The position numbers and the translations under genes were made by a program. This document shows positions 6,999-15,155 of a stretch of 64,000 bases of DNA, piece by piece. The stretch is from Paenibacillus oceani (GTDB lineage: Bacteria > Bacillota > Bacilli > Paenibacillales > NBRC-103111). Position 1 is the first letter of the stretch. The number at the start of each line of letters is the position of its first letter. The stretch lies in contig NZ_JACXJA010000003.1 of assembly GCF_014705615.1 (NCBI RefSeq), forward strand, positions 1-64,000, read 5' to 3'. Under the pieces are notes generated by a model. It searched no databases. It saw only the letters and a list, made by a program, of their open reading frames with translations, and was not told the origin of the DNA.

Positions 6999-8225
6999 AT
7001 GATCATGGATCCAGCAGCGGAATGGAGACGCAGCAATCCGGACATCGTCGTATACATTCCGGAAAGCGATGATTACACCGGAGGGAACGAGCACTTTCTT
7101 GTGTTCGAATCGCCGAAGGGGGAACTGCTCGCTCTTTGGACACAGTGCTCCAAGGAAGGGCACGGTGATAACCATCTCGTGCTTGCCCGAAGCACTGATA
7201 ACGTACATTGGACGGAGCCCGAGTATATAGTCGGGACAAAAAAGGGGGAGAAGGGGAATCAAGCGAGCTGGGGGTTCCCGGTCGTTTCGAAGCAAGGAAG
7301 AATCTATATATTCTATATGAAGGATATCGGGGTATACGATTACGACTCGCAGGCAACTGGGACTATGGGATGTGTATTCTCGGACGATGATGGCAGGACG
7401 TGGACAACTGCTAGCGATATTCCGATGAAAAGAAACCGGTTCGATTATCCCGATCCGAACGTGCCTAGAAATTGGATTGTATGGCAGAAGCCGATCCGGG
7501 ACAGTCTCGGCCGGTGGATCGTGGGATATACGCAGTGGAGCAGTCCGGTGCATCAACAGGAGAAGCCTGCAGACTGGTACGGGTACGATTCACGTTCGAT
7601 GTTCATGCGATTCGACAACATTGACGAAGGGCCGGAACCGGCGGATATCCGGATCACTTGGCTTCCCGACGATAACGTCGGACTCGAGGTCCCGTACCCG
7701 GGGAAGCCGGAAGTATCGGTGGCGCAAGAACCAAGTATCGTACTGCTGCCCGACAATCGGCTATTTTGTGTAATGCGGACGTTTACCGGATTTATCTGGT
7801 ACTCCTTGTCCGAGAATGACGGAGGCAGTTGGACGAAGCCGGAGGTGTTGAGATATCAGGACAGCGGAGAACCGATCAAGCAGCCGATCGCCTCGTGTCC
7901 GATCTATCCGGTCGGAGGCAAAGGGAAATATATGCTCGTCTTTCATAACAACGACGGCCATCTGGGCGAGTTCAAGCCTGAGCATGCGCTGCGTAACCGC
8001 AGACCCGCCTATTTGAGCTTCGGCACGTACAAGGAGTCAGCCCGTCAGCCGGTCTGGTTTGACCAGCCCATCCAGTTTCTCGATACGGACGGAGTCACCG
8101 TCGGTCCGAAAGGAACGAACGAAATCGCTACGTATCCGAGCTACACGGACTACAAGGGAAAGAAAGTGCTCTGGTACCCGGACCGGAAACATTATCTGCT
8201 CGGGAAATATATTGCCGATGAATAA
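6999..8225 (+). CDS. BNR-repeat sialidase-like protein
   Basis: About 408 residues with repeated Asp-box (BNR) motifs, SDDDGRTWTTAS and SENDGGSWTKPEV, typical of six-bladed sialidase-fold proteins. Such proteins act on sialic acids or other sugars, or only bind them; substrate cannot be read from the sequence. There is no signal peptide, so it is probably cytosolic. The start is uncertain: ATG 6999 follows AGGTGG by 12 bases, ATG 6945 is possible, and the frame stays open back to 6759. It overlaps the following TIM-barrel gene by eight bases, and an SBP and an M55 peptidase come next, so these four probably form one operon for a glycoconjugate. Confidence 0.75.
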   Translation: MIMDPAAEWRRSNPDIVVYIPESDDYTGGNEHFLVFESPKGELLALWTQCSKEGHGDNHLVLARSTDNVHWTEPEYIVGTKKGEKGNQASWGFPVVSKQGRIYIFYMKDIGVYDYDSQATGTMGCVFSDDDGRTWTTASDIPMKRNRFDYPDPNVPRNWIVWQKPIRDSLGRWIVGYTQWSSPVHQQEKPADWYGYDSRSMFMRFDNIDEGPEPADIRITWLPDDNVGLEVPYPGKPEVSVAQEPSIVLLPDNRLFCVMRTFTGFIWYSLSENDGGSWTKPEVLRYQDSGEPIKQPIASCPIYPVGGKGKYMLVFHNNDGHLGEFKPEHALRNRRPAYLSFGTYKESARQPVWFDQPIQFLDTDGVTVGPKGTNEIATYPSYTDYKGKKVLWYPDRKHYLLGKYIADE

Positions 8226-9138
8226 CAGCGAACCGTGGAGACAGCGGCTGCAGCTCGGGATCAATCACCATCTTCTGTACCCCGCCTCATTCGAATCGGT
8301 GGAAGTGCATAAACAAACGATCGCGTGCGTCCTGAACAAGTCTGAATATGAAGTAATCGACATGTTCGTACCGGAGGACGGGGATACACTCGATTATATC
8401 GCAAAGAGGGTACGCGAGAGCGGCAAGGCGGTCGTCTACAATATGCCGCTTATGAACGGAGTGGGATATAACCCGCACAGTCCCGATACTTCAGTCCGCG
8501 AGCATACGCTGGACGAGGCCAAATCGCACGTAAGGCGGGCGCGCCGGCTCGGAGCCCGGAAGATCGTAGTGGCGAGCGGTATAGATCCCGGCGTTGGAAA
8601 ACGGGACGAGCAAAGAGGGTACTTTGTCGAATATTTGACTGCCTTATGCTCGCATGCAGGCCCGGATCTCGATATTCTCATCGAGCCGTTCGACCGTTCA
8701 ATAGGCAAATGTTTGCTGATCGGACCGAGTGAAGAAGCGGTGGAAATTGTCCGTCGGGTGCACCGGAACGGAACGATCAATCTCGGGCTGCTCGTCGATA
8801 TGGGACATATCCCGCTTATGGAGGAAACGTTCCGTCACGCCTTACAGACGGCTTCGCCTTACGTGCGGCATATTCATCTGGGCAGCTGTGTCAAACGAAT
8901 TCCGAACGACCCTCTTTACGGCGATATGCACCCGCCCTGGGGGTATCCCGGAGGGGAGCACGATGTGCCCGAACTGGTTGATTTTCTCCAGGAGCTTGTA
9001 TTTGCGGGTTATTTGGGCGAAGACAGCCGTCCGACGGTTACGTTCGAGATGCGTCCATATCTGGGATTGACCGAGGAAGAGAGCATGTCCATTTTTTTGG
9101 CCAAATTCAGAGAAGCTTGGGGACGTATAAGGCTATAG
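8218..9138 (+). CDS. Sugar isomerase/epimerase-like TIM-barrel protein
   Basis: About 306 residues resembling the xylose-isomerase-like TIM-barrel superfamily (AP endonuclease family 2). Metal-ligand candidates fall at strand ends in order: DILIEPFDR, GLLVDMGHIP, RHIHLGSC and TFEMRP. The superfamily includes tagatose and hydroxypyruvate isomerases and inosose dehydratases; the substrate here is unknown. The ATG at 8218 was chosen because the upstream part of this frame is antisense-like sequence inside the previous gene. Eight-base overlap with the sialidase-like gene implies coupled translation. Confidence 0.75.
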   Translation: MNNSEPWRQRLQLGINHHLLYPASFESVEVHKQTIACVLNKSEYEVIDMFVPEDGDTLDYIAKRVRESGKAVVYNMPLMNGVGYNPHSPDTSVREHTLDEAKSHVRRARRLGARKIVVASGIDPGVGKRDEQRGYFVEYLTALCSHAGPDLDILIEPFDRSIGKCLLIGPSEEAVEIVRRVHRNGTINLGLLVDMGHIPLMEETFRHALQTASPYVRHIHLGSCVKRIPNDPLYGDMHPPWGYPGGEHDVPELVDFLQELVFAGYLGEDSRPTVTFEMRPYLGLTEEESMSIFLAKFREAWGRIRL

Positions 9139-9186
9139 CAATGGTCAAGGAAGGGGATAAGAAACGTACTTATTAGGGGGAATTAT

Positions 9187-10524
9187 ATGAATAAGAAGAT
9201 GTTGCTCGCCGTTATCCCTTTATTGTTGTCATCGATTGGCTGCAGTAGTGAAGGGGGGAGGAGCGGGGCAGACGGGCAAGTTCAAGGAGACAATCCCGCC
9301 GTTCAACAGAAAACAGATGAGCCGATTGAACTTATTTTCCATTCTAATAATAGAGGAACTGTTGAACAGTTTGACAGCAAATACGGGAACGATCTGCGTA
9401 AAAAATTTCCCAATTACATCATTAAGTACATCCCTGACGCGAAAGGTACTACGTTTCCCGAACTAATGGCCGTAAAACAGAGGATCGATATAGTGTACAA
9501 CGTACTCGAATCCGCTTTACAGCCGCTGATCGAATACAACTTGCAGTATGACATGTCGGACTTGGCCAAAAAACACGGGATCAACCTGTCGTCGTTCGAA
9601 CCATCGGTGATGGACACCATCCGGACAGCCAGCAATGGCAAGCTGTTTATGCTCCCAACGGAAAATCAGGTTCAGGTCTTGTTTTATAACAAAGGAAGCT
9701 TTGATAAGTTTGGAGTTCCTTATCCAAAGGATGGAATGACTTGGGATGAGATCAATGAAATAGCCAAGAGATTAACGCGCAAAGAAGGAGGCAAGCAATA
9801 CCTGGGTTTTGCCGCAGCCTCGCCATCCGTTGCATTTCGAACAAACCAGTTCTCCGAACCCTATCTGGACCCGAAGACGGGGAAGTCTACTTTTGAACGG
9901 GAATCATGGAAAAAACAGATTCAAATATTGTTCTTGAATCCTGCCAGTAATCCAGGTTATACCGAACGGGTCAAAGAGCTGAAACGACTTCCGAACCGGT
10001 TGGATTTTACGGATACACAGGATCTAGCTATGTATACGTCGCATTATGGACTTCCGCTCGCGGTCCCTAAAGAACTTGAAAAAATAGATTGGGACCTGGT
10101 GTCTTTGCCGACGTTTAAGGAATTGCCGGGCGTCGGTTCGCAATCCTTGCCGGTCAGCATTGGCATCACCTCTATGGCCAAAAACAAAGATGAAGCGATG
10201 GAGGTTATCAAATACCTCACATCGAAGGAATACCAGCTGGAAATATCTAAAAAGGGCGTCATGTCCTCCCTCAAGGATGAAACCGTCCAAAAAGCGTTCG
10301 CACAGGAAAGTGCGTACAAGGGCAAAAACTGGCAAGCCGTCTATTACAATAAAATGGCTCCAATCGCACTCAAATCGCACTATGAGTCGAAGATCGAGAG
10401 CTTGTACAGTGAAGCTGTGATGGATATCGTAAATGGAAAGACCGATTTGAACACGGCCTTGCGGGAGGCGGCGGAGAAAGCGGATAAGGCGGTTGCCGAA
10501 GAGAAACAAATCAGAGGCAAATAA
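9187..10524 (+). CDS. Extracellular solute-binding lipoprotein (SBP 2), family 1
   Basis: A 445-residue binding protein with lipobox SIGC (Cys19). It shares with the other SBPs the hinge motif FDKFGVPYPKDGMTWDE, the early block EPIELIFHSNN and the terminal NTALREAAEKADK helix. TTAGGGGG precedes the ATG by 7 bases. It follows the sialidase-like and TIM-barrel genes by 48 bases and precedes an M55 peptidase, so its ligand may be a product of the BNR protein, such as an amino-sugar or peptide-bearing sugar. No transporter membrane components are present. Confidence 0.92.
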   Translation: MNKKMLLAVIPLLLSSIGCSSEGGRSGADGQVQGDNPAVQQKTDEPIELIFHSNNRGTVEQFDSKYGNDLRKKFPNYIIKYIPDAKGTTFPELMAVKQRIDIVYNVLESALQPLIEYNLQYDMSDLAKKHGINLSSFEPSVMDTIRTASNGKLFMLPTENQVQVLFYNKGSFDKFGVPYPKDGMTWDEINEIAKRLTRKEGGKQYLGFAAASPSVAFRTNQFSEPYLDPKTGKSTFERESWKKQIQILFLNPASNPGYTERVKELKRLPNRLDFTDTQDLAMYTSHYGLPLAVPKELEKIDWDLVSLPTFKELPGVGSQSLPVSIGITSMAKNKDEAMEVIKYLTSKEYQLEISKKGVMSSLKDETVQKAFAQESAYKGKNWQAVYYNKMAPIALKSHYESKIESLYSEAVMDIVNGKTDLNTALREAAEKADKAVAEEKQIRGK

Positions 10525-10590
10525 TAAATCTCTTATGGAATGATGAGCGAACAGCACAAACAGATCGTATGACAGACTGGAGACCAAACG

Positions 10591-11394
10591 ATGAGATGGA
10601 TGGTACGAAGCGACATGGAAGGGCTAACGGGAGTCGTCCGGATGAATCAGGTGGTGCCGGGTGCCTCCGAATACGAATTCGGACGCAACATGCTGACGCA
10701 TGACTTGAATGCCCTGCTGGAAGGACTGCTGCTAGAGGAAGACGACGAGGTCATCGTGTACGACATTCATTTCTTCGGAACGAACATCGAGCTCGATGGG
10801 CTCGATCCGCGAGTGAAGGTCATTTGCGGTAAGCCGAACTATACGCCGCACAACAAAGGCTGGCTGCAGCAGAAGTATGACGGCGTAATCCTGCTAGGGC
10901 TTCATGCCAGATCCGGAGTCCCGGATGCCGTTCTGGCGCACAATTATGAGCACGACATTACACGTATGACTCTGAACGGTACGGTTGTCGGCGAGATCGG
11001 TCTCGAGGCTGCCGCAGCGGGGGAAGCGGGCGTACCGGTCGTAATGGTGACCGGCGATTCCGAAGGAATAAAGGAAGCGGAAGAGCTGCTACCGGGCGTC
11101 CTTACCGTTACCGTCAAGCAATCGACGGGGAGCGAGTCGGCGCTGTGCGACCCGCCCTCCCTTACTTCCGAACGACTTCGGAAAGGTGCGGCAAGCTGCC
11201 GGGAGAGGGCAGCGGTGCTTCAACCCTATGTTGTAGACGGCCCCGTGGAGCTTGCCATGAGCTTTCGGCAGGGAGAACTGCTCCACAAGCTGCATTCACG
11301 TCTGGGAGACCGTTTTTGTTCCCCGGATACGATGGTACTGCGCGGCAGTTCGGTGCTGGAAGTTTGGGAAACGTATCTCCAAGCGAAAGCGTAA
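10591..11394 (+). CDS. M55 family zinc D-aminopeptidase (DppA-like)
   Basis: A 267-residue protein matching DppA, which removes D-amino acids from the N-terminus of peptides and forms a self-compartmentalising decamer. The metal ligands line up closely with the family pattern: D8 and E10 in SDMEG, H60 in YDIHFFG, H105 in GLHARSG and E135 in GEIGLEA. H117 in AHNYEHD fits the active-site histidine. TGGAG lies 8 bases before the ATG. It is the last gene of the SBP 2 cluster and is convergent with an AraC gene 18 bases away, with no visible terminator. A D-aminopeptidase next to a sialidase-like protein suggests cell-wall or glycopeptide scavenging (inference). Confidence 0.87.
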   Translation: MRWMVRSDMEGLTGVVRMNQVVPGASEYEFGRNMLTHDLNALLEGLLLEEDDEVIVYDIHFFGTNIELDGLDPRVKVICGKPNYTPHNKGWLQQKYDGVILLGLHARSGVPDAVLAHNYEHDITRMTLNGTVVGEIGLEAAAAGEAGVPVVMVTGDSEGIKEAEELLPGVLTVTVKQSTGSESALCDPPSLTSERLRKGAASCRERAAVLQPYVVDGPVELAMSFRQGELLHKLHSRLGDRFCSPDTMVLRGSSVLEVWETYLQAKA

Positions 11395-11412
11395 CGCGCC
11401 GTGGAGATGAGG

Positions 11413-12297
11413 TCATGTTCGGTTATACTGGCGCCGATACGATGCCGGGGTTTGGTTATGGTTTTTTTTGAACATCGAGATGAAGTAGGAATGACTGTTA
11501 AACCCGCTGAGATAAGCAATTTCGGTTATGCTTAGCTTCGTTTCCCGCAGCAGTTTTTTCGCGTGATGGAGCCGCTTGACGGCAATGAATTTCATAATGG
11601 TCAAGCCGGTATATTTATGAAACGCCGAACTGAGGTAAGAAGGATTCAAATGAACGAGCTGCCCCAGCTCTTTAAGCGATATGTCGTGATGGAAGTTGGA
11701 CCCGATATATTGAACGAGGAACGAGATTTCTTCGGGCAAATCGTTATGGGGCTGCAGACGATTCTCCTTATCCTCTTCGTGAAACTGGCGGTACGTCAGC
11801 AGCAGAAGCTCCTTGATCAAACAATGAGCAACCGCCTCATAGCCTCTATTTTTGTGGCTCAGCTCTTGGTGGATACTGGAGTAGAGGTTACTGATCCGTC
11901 CCTGAAGCTCGGACGGAAACTGAACGCGACAACTGTCTCCAGGCATATCATCCAGCGGGTAAGGCAGCGGCTCGATCCATGAATCTTTGATGAATGTTTC
12001 TTTCCACATTAGCACGTTTCTGCAGATCATTGAATCGACGTCGGTTTGCAATACTTTGTGTAACGTGTAGGGGCGTATGATCATGAGCGTCCCCGGCTTG
12101 AGCGGAAACACCTGATCGCCGACCAAATAATTTCCGTACCCTGCCTCGATGTAATACATTTCAATTCCGTTATGGCTCTGGATGCCGGGGAAGGGAGCGA
12201 CCGAATCCAGATGATAATACAGCAGTGCAGGGAAATTATGAAAAAGCTCATCAACTGCGTTGCTTAAATCTTCTGCCGTATCAAATGCAATCTGCAT
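11413..12297 (-). CDS. AraC family transcriptional regulator
   Basis: A 294-residue regulator with an N-terminal cupin sensor (GIEMYYIEAGYGNYLVGD and FPLKPGTLMIIRPYTLH) and a C-terminal AraC HTH ending SGFNSHSYFISMFKKNHNQTP. GGGGGAA precedes the ATG by about 7 bases. It is divergent from SBP 3 and convergent with the M55 gene. The 150-base divergent spacer carries a cre-like site. It most likely controls the SBP 3-SBP 4-beta-helix genes. Confidence 0.92.
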   Translation of the reverse strand: MQIAFDTAEDLSNAVDELFHNFPALLYYHLDSVAPFPGIQSHNGIEMYYIEAGYGNYLVGDQVFPLKPGTLMIIRPYTLHKVLQTDVDSMICRNVLMWKETFIKDSWIEPLPYPLDDMPGDSCRVQFPSELQGRISNLYSSIHQELSHKNRGYEAVAHCLIKELLLLTYRQFHEEDKENRLQPHNDLPEEISFLVQYIGSNFHHDISLKELGQLVHLNPSYLSSAFHKYTGLTIMKFIAVKRLHHAKKLLRETKLSITEIAYLSGFNSHSYFISMFKKNHNQTPASYRRQYNRT

Positions 12298-12355
12298 GGC
12301 TGTTCCCCCTTAGCTAGTAGGAGCGCTTCCTTGCGGAAGAATGGGCGCATATAAT

Positions 12356-12369
12356 GGTAACCGCTTACA
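12356..12369 (+). promoter_or_regulatory. cre-like site (CcpA) upstream of SBP 3
   Basis: GGTAACCGCTTACA matches TGWAANCGNTNWCA at 13 of 14 positions. It lies between the AraC and SBP 3 start codons, close to the AT-rich TATACTATAAG that may be the SBP promoter. Confidence 0.6.
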
Positions 12370-12448
12370 ACACAGAAATTATACTATAAGTTTCACAGCA
12401 ATCCTATGGCGATCAAGACAAATATGTGGAAAACGGAGTTGGGATTCG

Positions 12449-13780
12449 ATGAATAAAAAGAAAATCCAGTTAGCGATTCCTGCGGTCATAGGAACACTAT
12501 GGCTAAGCGGTTGCGGAGAGTCAGATTCGGTTGTCAAGAGTCGAGAAGATCAGGCCGAGCCGGTTACCCTGAAGTTCTATCAGCATGTTCTGCTGCCTGA
12601 TGATTATTATAAGAAAGTTTTTGAAGAGCCGATCAAAAAGAAATTCCCGAACGTAACTCTGGAGCTCGTTAAGAAGACTAACCTGAACTGGCGGTACGAT
12701 TTGGATCCAGATATCCATGAGAAACTGGCGGACGGCTCTTTTCCTGATTTAATCTATACCAGCTCTTGGCATACTCATTTTTTTAAAAACGTAGATGTCC
12801 CACTTGATTTGAGAACGTTGGTCAAAGAAAACCGATACAATCTTGATACATTTGTACCCCAGTCGATCGAAGCGATCAAGAAAAACGGGGATAACGGCGA
12901 ATTGTACGGAATTCCTTTTACAATGAATCATGCGGCACTATTTTACAACAAGGATCTATTCGACAAGTTTGCCGTTGCCTACCCGAGAGACGGGATCACT
13001 TGGGATGAGGTCATCGAACTTTCCCGGAAATTGACTCGCAAAGAAGGAGACGTTCAATATTACGGCACCAAATTTTATGGGACTTTGCTTGCGGAGTCGT
13101 TTCCATTGCCCTATTTCAATCCATCGACAGGTAAAGCCGATTTCCGAACAGACGGCTGGAAGAAGATGATGCAGTTCGTAAAAACGCTGCATGAGATTCC
13201 CGCAACTCGCGACTATAAGGGAATTATTAAGGATAACTTTGCGAAAAACCAGATTTTAGCGATGGCGCCTGAAAATATCGATTTTATTAATGCCCTGGAG
13301 GCGCTGAGGAAAGAAGGCGCAGGGTTGAATTGGGATGTCGTATCGTACCCGAATCATCATGAAGTTCCGGGGGTAGCAAGGACGGTTGACGTTCATAATC
13401 TGATGATCTCAAAAGCGAGCAAGCATCAGGAGCTGGCATTTCAAATCATTTCTTTTCTGACGAATGAAGAAAACCAGCTGCTGGCAAATCGGAACGGGAG
13501 ATTGTCCTCGTTAAAAGGAGATATATTCCAGGAAACATTCGGAAGCGAGATCGAAGTTCTGAAAGGGAAAAATATAAAAGGCATATTTAAAAACACACCG
13601 GCGCCATTGCCCCCGATCTCCCCGTACAACTACATCGCGACTTCGGAACTTTCAACAGCTTCGAACAAAGTGGCCGGAGGCACGGCGGATATTAACACGG
13701 CTTTACGTGAAGCCGAAGAGGCCACAGACAAAAGAATTGAGGCTGCGAAATCCGGGAATAAAACGAATAAAGCCTATTAG
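12449..13780 (+). CDS. Extracellular solute-binding lipoprotein (SBP 3), family 1
   Basis: A 443-residue binding protein with lipobox LSGC (Cys22). It has the shared hinge block, here slightly changed to FDKFAVAYPRDGITWDE, and the terminal NTALREAEEATDKR helix. The start ATG at 12449 follows CGGAG and begins a proper lysine-rich signal peptide; the frame extends 36 codons further upstream without sense. SBP 4 follows 13 bases later, giving two tandem binding proteins in one transcript without permease genes. The divergent AraC regulator and cre-like site suggest substrate-induced, glucose-repressed expression. Confidence 0.92.
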   Translation: MNKKKIQLAIPAVIGTLWLSGCGESDSVVKSREDQAEPVTLKFYQHVLLPDDYYKKVFEEPIKKKFPNVTLELVKKTNLNWRYDLDPDIHEKLADGSFPDLIYTSSWHTHFFKNVDVPLDLRTLVKENRYNLDTFVPQSIEAIKKNGDNGELYGIPFTMNHAALFYNKDLFDKFAVAYPRDGITWDEVIELSRKLTRKEGDVQYYGTKFYGTLLAESFPLPYFNPSTGKADFRTDGWKKMMQFVKTLHEIPATRDYKGIIKDNFAKNQILAMAPENIDFINALEALRKEGAGLNWDVVSYPNHHEVPGVARTVDVHNLMISKASKHQELAFQIISFLTNEENQLLANRNGRLSSLKGDIFQETFGSEIEVLKGKNIKGIFKNTPAPLPPISPYNYIATSELSTASNKVAGGTADINTALREAEEATDKRIEAAKSGNKTNKAY

Positions 13781-13793
13781 GAGGAACAGGTTT

Positions 13794-15092
13794 ATGAAAG
13801 AATTGTGGAAACCTCTGTTTGTGATGGGGATAGCGGCGACTATAAGTATTGGATGTGCAAGTGAGAAAAGCGGCATAACGCAAACAATAGAGGAATCTCC
13901 CGAACCTGTGACATTAAAGATGTATACGCTTGCTCAATCGTTTTCGGATGAGGACTTCAAACGTCTTGTGCTGGATCCGGTTCAACGGAAATATCCTCAT
14001 ATTCATATTGAGTTGATGGTGGAACCGAACGACTATAGCGGCGCAGGGCTGGAAAAATTTATTATCGCCGGAAACGTTCCTGACCTGATTTATGCAAATA
14101 CGCAAAACATCGGCGGCTACAGTGGAGACTTGCAAGCGATTATCGACCTTAATGGCCCGATTAAACAATACCAGTATGAACTGGATCGATTGAATTCGGA
14201 AGCGATAAACTCGATTAAATCGTACGGGAAAAACGGTGAGTTATTCGGAATTCCTTTTTCAATCAACGGTGCGGGCCTTTATTACAATAAAGATATATTC
14301 GATAAATTCGGAGTACCGTATCCAAAAGACGGCTCGACCTGGGATGATATTTTAGAGCTCGGCAAAAGACTGGCGAGGACCGATGGAGAAGTTATATATA
14401 AACCTCTGGGTATCGCCGGTTTCACTCACCTTGCAACGTCTCTTTCTTTGCCGTACATCGACACCACAACGGGCAAAGCCTCTTTTGCTACCGAAGGATG
14501 GAAACGGGCGGCAGAAGTATTCAAAATGATAAAGGAGCTGCCTCAAAATAAATTTAACGGCAGTCCTGACACTTTTTTTATGGCAAAGCAAGAGCTTGCC
14601 ATGTACGCCACCTATGATAATGTCATCTTGTTTCTGGAGCAGTTGCAATCAAGCGGAAAAGCATTGAACTTTGATATCGCTTCTTATCCGAACTTTCAGG
14701 AAAAGCGGGGGATCGGACTCGGCTTCGATGCTAAAGTGCTGCTTGTTTCATCGAAAACCAAACATGTGAAAGAAGCTCTGCAAGTGATGGCTTCGATGAC
14801 ATCGGACGAAGTTCAAATGATGGTAACCCGAAGCGGCCGAATATCCGCTTTGAAGGATGCTCGGTTTAAAGAGAACTTTGGGAAAGATCTTGTAGCCTTG
14901 CAAGGCAAAAACGTGCCCGCCTTATTCAATAACGTGCAGGCGTTCAAACCCCCGGTTACAAAAGAAGTATCCGCGGTCACCAAAATCATCAATGCGGCCG
15001 CTAAAGAGATCGAGGATGGAAAAGACATCAACACGGCTCTGAGAGAAGCCGATGAAAAGGCAAATAAAGAACTTCAGGCGCTTCGTAACTAG
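13794..15092 (+). CDS. Extracellular solute-binding lipoprotein (SBP 4), family 1
   Basis: A 432-residue binding protein with lipobox SIGC (Cys21). It carries YYNKDIFDKFGVPYPKDG and ends in NTALREADEKANKE. AGGAGG lies 9 bases before the ATG at 13794; the open frame extends upstream inside SBP 3 and that part is discarded. It is a diverged tandem paralogue of SBP 3, with similar opening block EPVTLKMY against EPVTLKFY, so an old duplication is likely. A Tat beta-helix gene follows within 65 bases. Confidence 0.92.
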   Translation: MKELWKPLFVMGIAATISIGCASEKSGITQTIEESPEPVTLKMYTLAQSFSDEDFKRLVLDPVQRKYPHIHIELMVEPNDYSGAGLEKFIIAGNVPDLIYANTQNIGGYSGDLQAIIDLNGPIKQYQYELDRLNSEAINSIKSYGKNGELFGIPFSINGAGLYYNKDIFDKFGVPYPKDGSTWDDILELGKRLARTDGEVIYKPLGIAGFTHLATSLSLPYIDTTTGKASFATEGWKRAAEVFKMIKELPQNKFNGSPDTFFMAKQELAMYATYDNVILFLEQLQSSGKALNFDIASYPNFQEKRGIGLGFDAKVLLVSSKTKHVKEALQVMASMTSDEVQMMVTRSGRISALKDARFKENFGKDLVALQGKNVPALFNNVQAFKPPVTKEVSAVTKIINAAAKEIEDGKDINTALREADEKANKELQALRN

Positions 15093-15155
15093 AAGTAAGG
15101 GACACGCGGGACTGCAAGCCCTGCCAAATAATCATAAGAAGGAGTGACGATCGCG

